Assembly (NCBI RefSeq): GCF_022397955.1
Contig: NZ_JAKEUQ010000008.1
Span: 62,001-126,000, forward strand
Length of the DNA: 64,000 nt
Origin: Vibrio sp. Isolate32
GTDB taxonomy: Bacteria > Pseudomonadota > Gammaproteobacteria > Enterobacterales > Vibrionaceae
Direction: 5' to 3'
Shown here: one piece after another, positions 8,005 to 17,740 of the stretch
How positions within the stretch are numbered: position 1 is the stretch's first letter
How the letters are laid out: each line of letters begins with the position of its first letter
The notes under the pieces: model-generated
What the model was told of the DNA's origin: nothing
The model's input: only the letters and a program-made list of their open reading frames with translations
Databases searched by the model: none
Position numbers and translations under genes: made by a program

Positions 8005-10821
8005 CTAGTTCTTAAGTAGGGTCAAAGCGTCGTCAACTAACGCCTTTTGTTGTTTCAAGTGTACCGACATATAGCCAACAGCTGGGGATGCTGATGCAGG
8101 ACGACCTGCGTATTGAATATCAGCACCTACTGGGATAGCAGCTCGGAAATTATGTTGGCTACTGTACCAAGCACCTTGGTTTTGTGGCTCTTCTTGACAC
8201 CAAACGTAATCGACTACATTTGTGTATTGTGCGATTGCAGCTCTCACGTCCTCATAAGGGAACGGGTAAAGTTGCTCAATACGCACAATAGCGACATCGT
8301 CTTGCTCGTTCTTACGTCTTTGGTCAAGCAGGTCAAAGTAAACCTTACCTGAACAGAACACGACGCGTTTTACGTTCTCAGGAGCCAGATCATCAATTTC
8401 TGCGATAGCTGGTTGGAACGTGCCTTCTGCCAAATCTTCAAGAGAAGATGTACACAGAGGGTGACGAAGCAATGACTTAGGTGACATTACAATCAGAGGA
8501 CGACGCATTGGTCGAACAACCTGACGGCGAATCATGTGGTAAACCTGTGCTGGTGTTGAAGGAACAACAACCTGCATATTTTGTTCAGCGCACAATTGAA
8601 GGTAACGCTCAAGACGCGCAGAAGAGTGCTCTGGGCCTTGGCCTTCATAACCGTGAGGAAGCAGCATAGTTAGACCACATAGACGTGCCCACTTTTGCTC
8701 ACCTGACGAAATAAATTGGTCGATAACGACTTGCGCACCGTTTGCGAAGTCACCAAATTGTGCTTCCCAAAGGGTTAGACCGCTTGGCTCAGCTGTTGCG
8801 TAGCCATACTCGAACGCTAGCACTGCTTCTTCAGACAATACCGAGTCAAATACTTGGAATGGACCCTGCTTATCATGAATGTTCGCAAGAGGAACATACG
8901 TGCTTGCATCTGATTGGTTGTGCAGTACTGAGTGACGGTGGAAGAAGGTACCACGGCCTGAATCTTGGCCAGAGATGCGAATACGCTTGCCATCGTCAAC
9001 AAGTGTTGCGTAAGCCAGAGTTTCAGCCATACCCCAATCGACTTGTTTTTCGCCATTCACCATGGCAGTACGATCGTTGTACAGTTTATTTACTCGGCTT
9101 TGTAGCTTGTGGCTTTCTGGGTATTGGCAGATCTTAGTACCAAGCTCTTTTAGACGCTCGATATCGACCTTGTTATCCCAGTCGATATTCCAGTCATGAC
9201 CTAGGTAAGGAGACCAGTCTACTGAGTGAAGTGCCATTGGGCGCCACTCTTTAACCACAACTTCACCGTGATCAAGAGCATCACGATATTCGTTAACTAG
9301 TTGAGTTGCCGTATCAATACCAAACTCACCGCGCTCCATTAGCACGTCAGCGTATAGCTTACGTGGCGTTGGATGCTTCTTGATTTTTTGGTACATCAAA
9401 GGCTGTGTTGCATTCGGCTCATCGGCTTCGTTGTGACCGTGGCGACGGTAACAAACTAGGTCGATAACGACATCACGTTTAAAGGTATTACGGTAGTCCA
9501 GTGCTAAGCGAGCAACAAAAGCAACCGCTTCTGGATCATCAGCATTAACGTGGAAAATCGGAGCCTGTACCATCTTAGCGATATCAGTACAGTACATCGT
9601 AGAGCGTGTGTCGCGAGGGTTAGACGTTGTAAAACCAACTTGGTTATTTACAACGATACGAACCGTACCACCTACACAGAAACCACGAGCTTGAGACATG
9701 TTAAACGTCTCTTGCACAACACCCTGACCAGCGATTGCTGAGTCACCGTGAATAGTGATTGGCAGTACACGGCTACCATCAGTATCACCTAGGCGATCTT
9801 GACGTGCACGCACTGAACCGATAACCACTGGGTTTACGATTTCTAAGTGTGATGGGTTAAATGCTAGTGCTAAGTGAACGTTGCCACCTGGTGTCGCGAA
9901 ATCCGCAGAGAAACCTTGGTGGTATTTAACATCACCAGTACCCCACGTTTCGTCGTGCTTACCCGCGAACTCGTCAAACAGGTCTTGCGGCTTTTTACCA
10001 AGCACGTTAACCAACATGTTTAGACGACCACGGTGAGCCATACCAACAACGACTTCACGCATGCCTTGTCCACCAGCATGACGAATGATCTCTTTCGTCA
10101 TTGGGATAAGCGCATCACCACCTTCCAACGAGAAGCGTTTCGCGCCTGGGAATTTCGCACCAAGATAGCGCTCAAGACCTTCAGCAGCGGTTAGCTCTTC
10201 TAGGAAAGCTTGCTTTTCTTCTTTGTTGAAAGAGGGTTGACCGGACACAGACTCTAAACGTTGTTGAATCCAACGTTTTTGCTCTGTATTAGTCATGTGC
10301 ATGTATTCAGCACCAATTGAACCACAATAGGTTTGCTTTAGAGACTTGTGTAAATCTTTAAGCACCATCGTCTCTTGGCCAATCGCATAAGAGCCGACGT
10401 TAAACGTCTCATTGAGGTCTTCTTCGGTAAGAGTGTGGAAAGAAGGGGCCAGTTCATCAACTGTCGCTCTCTTCCATAAACCTAGGGGGTCTAGATTTGC
10501 TGCTTGATGCCCTCGGAATCGATAAGCATTAATCAGTTGCAGAACTTTTACTTGTTTCGCATCGACATCTGGATCACTAACTTGGACACTGTAATGCTTT
10601 GTTTCTTGAGCGAGTCGACGGAAGTATTCACGAACACGAGAGTGTGGTTGTTCCACTGCTTCTGAAGCTTGCACAGGCAATTCTTCAAAAACACTTCTCC
10701 ATTCGTCACTTACCGAATCGGGATCACTTAGATACAGTTCATAGAGTTCTTCTACGTACGTTGCATTGGCGCCAGCCAAGTGTGAAGACTCGAGCCATGC
10801 CTTCATCACGCCGTTGTGCAT
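8005..10821 (-). CDS. sucA: 2-oxoglutarate dehydrogenase E1 component
   Basis: The 938-residue thiamine-diphosphate enzyme has the small N-terminal E2-binding helix (KAWLESSHLAGAN) and H263-RGR in GMAHRGRLNML. The ThDP/Mg2+ motif runs from GDSAIAGQG (359-367) to VNNQVGF (391-397), followed by a transketolase-like C-terminal half. It decarboxylates 2-oxoglutarate and succinylates the SucB lipoyl arm. The start MHNGVMKAWL matches the E. coli N-terminus in length. A hairpin resembling a weak terminator lies between sdhB and this gene. Confidence 0.97.
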   Translation of the reverse strand: MHNGVMKAWLESSHLAGANATYVEELYELYLSDPDSVSDEWRSVFEELPVQASEAVEQPHSRVREYFRRLAQETKHYSVQVSDPDVDAKQVKVLQLINAYRFRGHQAANLDPLGLWKRATVDELAPSFHTLTEEDLNETFNVGSYAIGQETMVLKDLHKSLKQTYCGSIGAEYMHMTNTEQKRWIQQRLESVSGQPSFNKEEKQAFLEELTAAEGLERYLGAKFPGAKRFSLEGGDALIPMTKEIIRHAGGQGMREVVVGMAHRGRLNMLVNVLGKKPQDLFDEFAGKHDETWGTGDVKYHQGFSADFATPGGNVHLALAFNPSHLEIVNPVVIGSVRARQDRLGDTDGSRVLPITIHGDSAIAGQGVVQETFNMSQARGFCVGGTVRIVVNNQVGFTTSNPRDTRSTMYCTDIAKMVQAPIFHVNADDPEAVAFVARLALDYRNTFKRDVVIDLVCYRRHGHNEADEPNATQPLMYQKIKKHPTPRKLYADVLMERGEFGIDTATQLVNEYRDALDHGEVVVKEWRPMALHSVDWSPYLGHDWNIDWDNKVDIERLKELGTKICQYPESHKLQSRVNKLYNDRTAMVNGEKQVDWGMAETLAYATLVDDGKRIRISGQDSGRGTFFHRHSVLHNQSDASTYVPLANIHDKQGPFQVFDSVLSEEAVLAFEYGYATAEPSGLTLWEAQFGDFANGAQVVIDQFISSGEQKWARLCGLTMLLPHGYEGQGPEHSSARLERYLQLCAEQNMQVVVPSTPAQVYHMIRRQVVRPMRRPLIVMSPKSLLRHPLCTSSLEDLAEGTFQPAIAEIDDLAPENVKRVVFCSGKVYFDLLDQRRKNEQDDVAIVRIEQLYPFPYEDVRAAIAQYTNVVDYVWCQEEPQNQGAWYSSQHNFRAAIPVGADIQYAGRPASASPAVGYMSVHLKQQKALVDDALTLLKN

Positions 10822-10876
10822 ATTTTCCCTTAACCAGTAGTTTTCACGTTTGCTGCGGTCTATGCCGAGCTATTAA

Positions 10877-10906
10877 AAGGCCGTCCCAAAACTTCTAGGG
10901 CGGCAA
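10877..10906 (-). terminator. Weak intercistronic terminator/attenuator between sdhB and sucA
   Basis: On the minus strand a GC-rich stem (GCCGCCC pairing with GGGACGGC, one bulge) is followed by TTTT. It sits 12 bases past the sdhB stop inside the sdh-suc cluster, so partial termination is likely and full read-through is not. Confidence 0.5.
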
Positions 10907-10917
10907 TTTTTTATAAC

Positions 10918-11634
10918 TTAAACCGAACGATTCACTAACATGGTCTTGATGTGACCAATCGCTTTCGTCGGATTTAATCCCTTAGGACAAACACTTACAC
11001 AATTCATGATGCCATGGCAACGAAAAACGCTAAATGCATCATCAAGATCAGACAAACGTTCATCTGTCGCTGTATCTCGGCTATCAATTAGCCAACGGTA
11101 CGCGGCAAGTAGGCCTGCTGGTCCGATGAACTTGTCAGGGTTCCACCAGAACGATGGGCATGACGTTGTACAACATGCACACATGATACATTCGTACAGT
11201 CCGTCTAAATGAGCACGCTCATCAGGGCTTTGTAAGTTTTCACGTGCCGGTGGTACATTGCCATCAGACACTAGGAATGGTTTTACTTTTTCGTAGTTAT
11301 CGTAGAACTGAGTCATATCAACAATAAGGTCACGAACAACAGGTAAACCTGGCAGTGGGCGAATCACGATCTTATCACCTTTCAACGCAGATAGAGGCGT
11401 GATACACGCTAGGCCGTTTTTACCGTTCATGTTCAGACCATCCGAACCACATACACCTTCACGGCATGAGCGGCGGAAAGCGATCGTTGGATCTTGTTCT
11501 TTCAATAGAATAAGCGCATCCAGAAGCATCATGTCTGAACCTTCATCCACCTCTAGGGTGTATTCCTTCATGTAAGGCTTTTGGTCGACATCTGGATTGT
11601 AACGGTATAAAGAGAAATTCAGTTTCATGGTCAT
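10918..11634 (-). CDS. sdhB: Succinate dehydrogenase iron-sulfur subunit
   Basis: The 238-residue subunit carries three clusters. The [2Fe-2S] ligands are C57, C62, D65 and C77 (CREGVCGSDG). The [4Fe-4S] and [3Fe-4S] ligands lie in CIMCACCTTSCP and CHGIMNCVSVCPKG. It passes electrons from the SdhA FAD to quinone at SdhCD. The aspartate as third 2Fe-2S ligand is the same as in E. coli SdhB. It follows sdhA by 6 bases. Confidence 0.97.
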   Translation of the reverse strand: MTMKLNFSLYRYNPDVDQKPYMKEYTLEVDEGSDMMLLDALILLKEQDPTIAFRRSCREGVCGSDGLNMNGKNGLACITPLSALKGDKIVIRPLPGLPVVRDLIVDMTQFYDNYEKVKPFLVSDGNVPPARENLQSPDERAHLDGLYECIMCACCTTSCPSFWWNPDKFIGPAGLLAAYRWLIDSRDTATDERLSDLDDAFSVFRCHGIMNCVSVCPKGLNPTKAIGHIKTMLVNRSV

Positions 11635-11640
11635 GTCTCC

Positions 11641-13407
11641 TTAGTACGTACGTGCTTTTGGCGGGAACGCTTCACGATGGATAGGTTCCATGTTTACGTT
11701 ACGCTTAGTCATGCTTTCTGACTCAGGATTGTAAAGCGTGTGGCATAGCCATTGCTCGTCATCACGATCAGGGTAGTCAAAACGAGCATGTGCACCACGA
11801 CTTTCTGTACGGTAGTTTGCCGCTACAGCCGTCGCATACGCTGTTTCCATTAAGTTTTCAAGCTCTAGACATTCAATACGCTGCGTGTTGAACTCAGTAG
11901 ACTTATCTGAAAGGTGTGCATTCTTCAGACGCTCACGAATAGCTTTAAGCTCTTCTAGGCCGTCGGCCATTGCTTGACCTTCACGGAATACAGAAAAGTT
12001 GTTCTGCATACATTGCTGTAGATCTTTGCGGATCTGCGCTGGATCTTCGCCGTCTGTACTGTTTTCCCAACGGTTGTAACGCTCTAGAGAACGAGCGATA
12101 TCTTCTTGTGTTGCCGGTTTCGCATCAGCTTGCTTCTTCAGAGTCTCACCTAGGTGTAGACCTGTCGCACGACCGAATACAACCAAGTCAAGCAGTGAGT
12201 TACCACCTAGACGGTTCGCACCGTGTACTGATACTGAAGCAATCTCACCACAAGCAAATAGACCTTGTACTTCTAAATCGCTACCATCTGCACCCTGCTT
12301 AATCGCTTGGCCAGAAACTTGTGTCGGTACACCCCCCATCATGTAGTGACATGTTGGGATTACTGGGATTGGCTCTTTTACCGGATCAACGTGTGCGAAT
12401 GTACGAGACAGTTCACATACACCAGGTAGACGAGATTCAAGTGTTTCTTTACCTAGGTGGTCCAGTTTCAGTTTGATGTGTGGCCCCCAAGGACCGTCAC
12501 AACCACGACCTTCACGGATTTCTACCATCATTGAACGAGCAACAACGTCACGACCCGCTAAGTCTTTCGCGTTTGGAGCGTAACGTTCCATGAAACGTTC
12601 GCCGTCTTTATTTAGAAGGTAACCACCTTCACCACGACAGCCTTCTGTTACAAGAACACCTGCACCAGCAATACCCGTTGGGTGGAACTGCCACATTTCG
12701 ATATCTTGCATAGGAACGCCAGCACGAATCGCCATACCAACACCGTCACCAGTATTGATGTGTGCGTTAGTTGTCGATGCGTAGATACGACCAGCACCAC
12801 CAGTTGCCAGGATCGTTGCTTTCGCTTTGAAGTAGCATACTTCGCCTGTTTCCATGCAAAGTGCTGTTGTACCAAGAATGGCACCGTCTTCATTCTTCAC
12901 AAGATCAAGCGCGTACCACTCAGAGAACACGGTTGTCTTATGTTTGATGTTTTGTTGGTAAAGCGTGTGTAGCAATGCGTGACCGGTACGGTCAGCTGCT
13001 GCAGCGGTGCGAGCCGCTTGCTCACCACCAAAGTTCTTAGATTGGCCACCAAAAGGACGTTGGTAAATGGTGCCGTTATCGAAACGAGAAAATGGAAGAC
13101 CCATTTTTTCTAGTTCGATAACTGATTCTGGGCCATTTTTACACATGTATTCGATAGCATCTTGGTCACCGATGTAATCAGAACCTTTTACTGTGTCGTA
13201 CATATGTTGTTCCCAGTGATCTTCGTGCGCATTACCTAGCGCAACCGTAATACCACCTTGAGCAGATACGGTATGAGAACGAGTTGGGAAAACTTTAGAA
13301 AGCAATGCACATGATAGGCCTTGCTCTGAAATTTGTAGTGCGGCACGCATACCTGCACCACCAGCGCCGATAACTACGGCATCAAACTCACGAACAGGAA
13401 TAGTCAC
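11641..13407 (-). CDS. sdhA: Succinate dehydrogenase flavoprotein subunit
   Basis: The 588-residue flavoprotein has the N-terminal dinucleotide-binding motif VIGAGGAGM and H45 in SHTVSAQGG for covalent FAD attachment. The substrate-site region HPTGIAGAG and a C-terminal domain ending in AFPPKARTY are present. It oxidises succinate to fumarate in the TCA cycle and respiratory chain. The start codon is GTG, directly after the sdhD stop codon, so translation is probably coupled. Confidence 0.97.
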   Translation of the reverse strand: MTIPVREFDAVVIGAGGAGMRAALQISEQGLSCALLSKVFPTRSHTVSAQGGITVALGNAHEDHWEQHMYDTVKGSDYIGDQDAIEYMCKNGPESVIELEKMGLPFSRFDNGTIYQRPFGGQSKNFGGEQAARTAAAADRTGHALLHTLYQQNIKHKTTVFSEWYALDLVKNEDGAILGTTALCMETGEVCYFKAKATILATGGAGRIYASTTNAHINTGDGVGMAIRAGVPMQDIEMWQFHPTGIAGAGVLVTEGCRGEGGYLLNKDGERFMERYAPNAKDLAGRDVVARSMMVEIREGRGCDGPWGPHIKLKLDHLGKETLESRLPGVCELSRTFAHVDPVKEPIPVIPTCHYMMGGVPTQVSGQAIKQGADGSDLEVQGLFACGEIASVSVHGANRLGGNSLLDLVVFGRATGLHLGETLKKQADAKPATQEDIARSLERYNRWENSTDGEDPAQIRKDLQQCMQNNFSVFREGQAMADGLEELKAIRERLKNAHLSDKSTEFNTQRIECLELENLMETAYATAVAANYRTESRGAHARFDYPDRDDEQWLCHTLYNPESESMTKRNVNMEPIHREAFPPKARTY

Positions 13408-13752
13408 TTACGCACCCCACAAAATAAACAGACCAGAGAAGAAATATCCAAGAAGAACCGCAACCACACCTACTTGAAGGCCAACACGCAGTTTAGCGCA
13501 CTTGATGTAGTCGGTTAGCACTTGCCATAGGCCGATCCAAGCGTGAACAAGAACCGAAGTAAGCGCTAACATGGTAAATACTTTAGTGAAGGTTCCACCA
13601 AAGAACTGAGTCCATGATACGTAAGAGATATCGGTGAAGGCACAAAAGCTCACCAAATAAATTGTATATAGCGTCATAATGATTGCAGTTGCACGAATCA
13701 ATAAGAAATCGTGAACGCCATTACGACCAAATGTCGAAACGTTGTTTACCAT
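13408..13752 (-). CDS. sdhD: Succinate dehydrogenase membrane anchor subunit
   Basis: The 114-residue anchor has three membrane segments. The haem-ligand region is the histidine in LVHAWIGLWQVLTDY, whose tyrosine end contributes to the quinone site. With SdhC it holds cytochrome b556 and the ubiquinone site. It overlaps the sdhC end by 7 bases. The length is normal for the family. Confidence 0.95.
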   Translation of the reverse strand: MVNNVSTFGRNGVHDFLLIRATAIIMTLYTIYLVSFCAFTDISYVSWTQFFGGTFTKVFTMLALTSVLVHAWIGLWQVLTDYIKCAKLRVGLQVGVVAVLLGYFFSGLFILWGA

Positions 13753-14138
13753 ACTAAGATCCCCGCTAGTAGAGACAATACCGCTGTCGCTGCGAATGCA
13801 ACCTTAGCGCTCTTAGCGCCAGATTCCAGCTCTTCAAAGTGACCAAGGTCCATAAGAAGGTGACGAATACCACCGGTAATGTGGTAAGCCAAAGCGGTTA
13901 AAATGCCCCACAGAATAAACTTCACGAAGAAGCCATCGACAATGTCGCTAGCTTCCATAAAGCCTACTGGGGATGAGAGGGAAGTGGATAGTAACCAAAG
14001 CAAAATTCCAATCGCAACAAAAGTTATCACCCCAGACACACGGTGTAGGATGGAAGCTATTGCAGTGATTGGAAAGTGGATGGTCTGTAAATCTAAATTA
14101 ACAGGTCTTGTCTTTCTTTCTTTCACGGGCTTGCTCAC
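13746..14138 (-). CDS. sdhC: Succinate dehydrogenase cytochrome b556 subunit
   Basis: The 130-residue anchor has three membrane segments. The signature RPVNLDLQTIHFPITAIASI leads into SILHRVSG, and the haem-ligand histidine lies in LAYHITGGIRH. It is the first gene of sdhCDAB-sucABCD. The start is GTG at 14138 with GGAG just upstream; the alignable N-terminus fits E. coli SdhC. An ArcA-like box lies about 80 bp upstream. Confidence 0.96.
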   Translation of the reverse strand: MSKPVKERKTRPVNLDLQTIHFPITAIASILHRVSGVITFVAIGILLWLLSTSLSSPVGFMEASDIVDGFFVKFILWGILTALAYHITGGIRHLLMDLGHFEELESGAKSAKVAFAATAVLSLLAGILVW

Positions 14139-14219
14139 TCAGCTCCATTGAGCATTATGGTCATTAAATAACCTTATGATATTGTTATGGACAAAATTTG
14201 ATTGCAAACCTTCAAAATT

Positions 14220-14234
14220 TAACATTAACTTAAC
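14220..14234 (-). promoter_or_regulatory. ArcA-like binding box upstream of sdhC
   Basis: GTTAAGTTAATGTTA on the minus strand matches the E. coli ArcA consensus GTTAATTAAATGTTA at 13 of 15 positions. It lies 82 bases upstream of the sdhC start. In E. coli, ArcA-P represses sdh when oxygen is low; the same role is inferred here. Confidence 0.55.
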
Positions 14235-14474
14235 AAATAACTGAAGTTGAGCCTTAGATAATTGTATAGTAATTGTTAACCGCTCGATTAAGAAAGACAC
14301 CTCACATTTCTTCTTAGCCTTGCATTTATAAGGTTTTAACCAAACTTTTCAGCGCCACTATACGGCTCGCAACATTCTAATACAATTGATGTAACAAATA
14401 ATGCTACACAGACCAGATTTTTAACGAATTTAATGTAAAAAACACTAACAAGTGCACACAAAGCTTCAGAAAAA

Positions 14475-14503
14475 TTGACTTTCCCACGTAAGACCAGTAA
14501 AAA
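14475..14503 (+). promoter_or_regulatory. Candidate sigma70 promoter for gltA
   Basis: TTGACT, a 17-base spacer and TAAAAA lie about 50 bases before the gltA start. The -35 is strong and the -10 is weak. Confidence 0.4.
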
Positions 14504-14555
14504 AATGACACATAAACATCCTGGACGGATTAAATAATAAACAAAGGAGATTGTT

Positions 14556-15845
14556 ATGGCGGATAAGAAAGCTACCCTTCACATTGAAGGTCAAGCGCCA
14601 ATCGAGCTGCCGATTACAGAAGGTGTACTTGGTACTCCAGTGATCGACGTTCGTACACTAGGTTCTAATGGTTTTTTCACTTTTGACCCTGGTTTTCTTG
14701 CCACTGCATCCTGTGAGTCTCAAATCACTTTTATTGACGGTGGAAAAGGTATCCTTTTACATCGTGGTTATCCAATTGACCAACTTGCCAATAACGCTGA
14801 TTACTTAGAAGTATGTTACATACTTCTTTACGGTGAAGCCCCATCTCGAGCTGAGTACGAAAAGTTCAAGACTACCGTGACACGTCACACGATGGTACAT
14901 GAGCAAATCGCTAGTTTCTTCCACGGCTTCCGTCGTGACGCTCACCCTATGGCTGTAATGTGTGGTGTTGTAGGCGCTCTAGCGGCGTTCTACCACGACT
15001 CACTTGATATCAACAACGATACACACCGTGAAATTGCGGCATACCGCCTGATTTCAAAAATGCCAACACTGGCAGCAATGTGTTACAAATATTCAATCGG
15101 TCAGCCGTTTATCTACCCACGTAACGATCTTGGCTACGCAGAAAACTTCTTACACATGATGTTTGCAAACCCATGTGAAGAGTATGAAGTCAACCCTATC
15201 GTTGCTCGTGCAATGGATAAAATTTTCACTCTACACGCAGATCACGAACAGAACGCTTCAACGTCTACAGTACGTCTAGCAGGTTCATCTGGTGCTAACC
15301 CATTTGCGTGTATCGCAGCTGGTATTGCATCACTTTGGGGCCCTGCGCACGGCGGTGCAAACGAAGCTTGTCTGCGCATGCTTGAAGAGATCGGTAGCGT
15401 AGATAACATTGAAGAATACGTTGCGAAAGCAAAAGACAAAGATGACCCATTCCGTTTGATGGGCTTCGGTCACCGTGTATACAAGAACTACGATCCACGT
15501 GCAACAGTAATGCGTGAAGCATGTCACGAAGTACTTAAAGAGCTGAACATCCAAGACCCACTATTAGACGTAGCAATGGAACTTGAGCGTATCGCTCTTT
15601 CTGATGAGTACTTTGTTTCTAAGAAGCTATACCCGAACGTAGATTTCTACTCAGGTATCATTCTAAAAGCAATCGGTATTCCAGTATCTATGTTCACTGT
15701 TATCTTTGCGATGTCTCGTACCATCGGTTGGATTGCACACTGGAACGAAATGCACAGCGATCCGACGAACCGTATCGGTCGTCCTCGTCAGTTGTACACT
15801 GGTGAAGAACAACGTGACTTTAAAGCACTTCACGAGCGTGAATAG
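14556..15845 (+). CDS. gltA: Citrate synthase (type II)
   Basis: The 429-residue type II citrate synthase has active-site regions [13 protein letters not shown] and [14 protein letters not shown], with a catalytic aspartate near the C-terminal FYSGIILKA segment. It condenses oxaloacetate with acetyl-CoA to start the TCA cycle. It has the extra N-terminal beta domain of hexameric, NADH-inhibited Gram-negative enzymes. AAAGGAG lies 7 bases before the ATG. It is divergent from sdhCDAB, as in E. coli. Confidence 0.97.
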   Translation: MADKKATLHIEGQAPIELPITEGVLGTPVIDVRTLGSNGFFTFDPGFLATASCESQITFIDGGKGILLHRGYPIDQLANNADYLEVCYILLYGEAPSRAEYEKFKTTVTRHTMVHEQIASFFHGFRRDAHPMAVMCGVVGALAAFYHDSLDINNDTHREIAAYRLISKMPTLAAMCYKYSIGQPFIYPRNDLGYAENFLHMMFANPCEEYEVNPIVARAMDKIFTLHADHEQNASTSTVRLAGSSGANPFACIAAGIASLWGPAHGGANEACLRMLEEIGSVDNIEEYVAKAKDKDDPFRLMGFGHRVYKNYDPRATVMREACHEVLKELNIQDPLLDVAMELERIALSDEYFVSKKLYPNVDFYSGIILKAIGIPVSMFTVIFAMSRTIGWIAHWNEMHSDPTNRIGRPRQLYTGEEQRDFKALHERE

Positions 15846-15866
15846 TTGCGATAAGTCATAACGTTA

Positions 15867-15904
15867 AAAAGGGTCGATGTGAAAGCATCAACCCTTTTCT
15901 TTTA
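15867..15904 (+). terminator. gltA terminator
   Basis: AAAAGGGT...GATG pairs with CATC...ACCCTTTT (one mismatch) and is followed by CTTTT. It lies 21 bases after the gltA stop. Confidence 0.8.
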
Positions 15905-15983
15905 TATGTTCAAAACTCCGTCATCTTCAAGAGCGGAAAACGAGTAAATTAGGGAAATCTTATCCCTCATTTCGCATCTGTTC

Positions 15984-16742
15984 TTAAACTGGGTTATCGA
16001 TATCGATAAACTCAACATCCAAGCCATGTTCTTTTGCTAACCACTCACCTAGTGCTTTCACACCATAGCGTTCAGTTGCGTGGTGACCCGCAGCAAAGTA
16101 ATGAATATCTTGCTCACGAGCCGAGTAAGTTGTGCGCTCAGAAATTTCACCAGAGATAAATGCATCTATACCTTGAGAAGCTGCAAGCTCAATGTAATCT
16201 TGGCCACCGCCAGTACACCAACCTAATGTATCAATCATTTTATCGGCGTTCTCAGGAGCAATGTGTAGTGGCTTACGATTCAACACTTGATCAATTTTTG
16301 CTGCAAACTCAGCACCTGTCATTGGCACTTTTAATTTGCCAAACATAGCAACCGATTGTGGGTGCCCTTCCAAACCGCCTTCGACTTCTATCTCAAGTAA
16401 CTCTGCCAGTTTGGCGTTGTTACCAAGCTCAGGATGAATATCAAGAGGAAGGTGGTAGCCCAATAAATTGATATCATTTTTGATCAACGTACGAATACGC
16501 TTACCTTTCATGCCGCGAATCGCTTCCGGCTCACCTTTCCAAAAGAAACCATGGTGAACTAACAAAGCGTCAGCCTTTAGCTCAACGGCTTTATTGATCA
16601 AAGCTTGTGAAGCCGTTACACCAGTAACGATTCGCTTTACCTCAGGAGTGCCTTCTACTTGAAGACCGTTTGGGCAGTAATCTTTAATCTGCTGTGGCTG
16701 CAGTTTTTCGTTAAGTAGCTTTTCTAATTGTAAGTTATTCAT
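15984..16742 (-). CDS. Nif3-like dinuclear metal centre protein (YbgI family)
   Basis: The 252-residue Nif3/YbgI family protein has metal-ligand motifs LLVHHGFFWKG near residue 62 and GHHATERYG near 220. In the family these bind two metal ions at the inner face of a hexameric ring. It is often labelled GTP cyclohydrolase 1 type 2 homologue, but its cellular reaction is unsettled. The ribosome binding site GGAA precedes the ATG. It converges on gltA, and E. coli ybgI also lies in the gltA-sdh neighbourhood. Confidence 0.9.
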   Translation of the reverse strand: MNNLQLEKLLNEKLQPQQIKDYCPNGLQVEGTPEVKRIVTGVTASQALINKAVELKADALLVHHGFFWKGEPEAIRGMKGKRIRTLIKNDINLLGYHLPLDIHPELGNNAKLAELLEIEVEGGLEGHPQSVAMFGKLKVPMTGAEFAAKIDQVLNRKPLHIAPENADKMIDTLGWCTGGGQDYIELAASQGIDAFISGEISERTTYSAREQDIHYFAAGHHATERYGVKALGEWLAKEHGLDVEFIDIDNPV

Positions 16743-16857
16743 TTTTATTTCCAGCTTACCTTTATAATAACGTCGTTATATCAATTTACGGGTAGAATGT
16801 CGAAAGCCCTTCCACTCTGTTTCTAGAGAACAGATGACTGAAGTTTACGAGGAACCG

Positions 16858-17616
16858 ATGACCGAACTGCAACGCTTTTACCAATGGGTGATTAGCTCAC
16901 CACCGCTACTAGAAATCAAGCCGCCCATTTCTGATCTCACTGTGTTCTCAAATTACCAAAAGCTCGATGATGCCCATACTTATGATGGTAACCCTAGGTT
17001 AGGCTTCCTCTACCAACACCTATGTGAACAAGTCATCATCACTTCGGATAATTATTCAATCAAGCACGATGAGATCCAAATTAATGTTGAGGGAAGCACA
17101 CTCGGCGCAATCGACTTTATCCTAGAAGAAACAAGCAACCAAAAATTAGAACACTGGGAAGTGGCAATTAAGTTTTACCTACTTCACGAGCAAACATGGT
17201 TCGGCCCGAATTCTCATGACCAATTAGACAAGAAGCTCGATAGAATGCTCAGCCATCAGCTCGGAATGTCCTCTTCATCAGCGTTTGTTGAGCAATATCC
17301 GGAGATCGATGTCGACTCAAAACACCTTTTGATTCAAGGTCGTCTTTATACCAACCCATTTCTAGAACAAAACGTACCTACGCAGTGTTTGGGCTACGAC
17401 ATTAACTCAAGCCAAGTAAACGGATTTTGGTGCTATCAAAATCAGGCTCACCAGATCACTGAACCACTGTATCCACTCACCAAAGAACAATGGGCCGCAG
17501 GGACGGATGATTTCAACAGCCAGCCTATCACCGAGTTCGGTGACCGCTTCGTCCATGGGCAAACTAAGTCGGGGAAATTCTGGTTTGTGATGCCGAAAAG
17601 CTGGCCACACGGTTAG
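16858..17616 (+). CDS. DUF1853 family protein
   Basis: This is a 252-residue protein of the uncharacterised DUF1853 family. The conserved centre GAIDF...WEVAIKFYL (D86, E101, K105 from this start) resembles the acidic/lysine core of PD-(D/E)XK nuclease-like folds, with the acidic residue shifted. That is a structural inference, not a demonstrated nuclease. The start at 16858 has GAGGA upstream; an in-frame ATG at 16834 would add eight residues but has a poorer site. It is divergent from the nif3 gene and ends before a terminator shared with pgm. Confidence 0.8.
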   Translation: MTELQRFYQWVISSPPLLEIKPPISDLTVFSNYQKLDDAHTYDGNPRLGFLYQHLCEQVIITSDNYSIKHDEIQINVEGSTLGAIDFILEETSNQKLEHWEVAIKFYLLHEQTWFGPNSHDQLDKKLDRMLSHQLGMSSSSAFVEQYPEIDVDSKHLLIQGRLYTNPFLEQNVPTQCLGYDINSSQVNGFWCYQNQAHQITEPLYPLTKEQWAAGTDDFNSQPITEFGDRFVHGQTKSGKFWFVMPKSWPHG

Positions 17617-17672
17617 CCGTCTAAGCTAACTCACTTACCTTTTCCCGCTTATCACACGCAACCAGCACAAAT

Positions 17673-17703
17673 AAAAAGGGCTGATGTTTTAACATCAACC
17701 CGT
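17673..17703. terminator. Bidirectional terminator between DUF1853 gene and pgm
   Basis: GGGCTGATGTT pairs with AACATCAACCC (one mismatch), with A5 on the left for the minus-strand pgm transcript. Confidence 0.7.
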
Positions 17704-17740
17704 CTATTATTTGCTTGATAACTCTATGAATCGTATTCGA

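Larger units (their letters stand above)
14139..14555. promoter_or_regulatory. Divergent sdhC/gltA control region
   Basis: These 417 AT-rich bases hold the promoters of both TCA operons. I see an ArcA-like box near sdhC and a plausible sigma70 promoter for gltA, both listed separately. There is no clear ORF and no good full CRP palindrome. Confidence 0.7.

Noticed and set aside
7331..8008. 225-codon plus-strand open frame opposite sucB
   Set aside because: It lies entirely antisense to sucB, is rich in Ala/Ser/Arg as expected from complementing coding codons, and matches no family.
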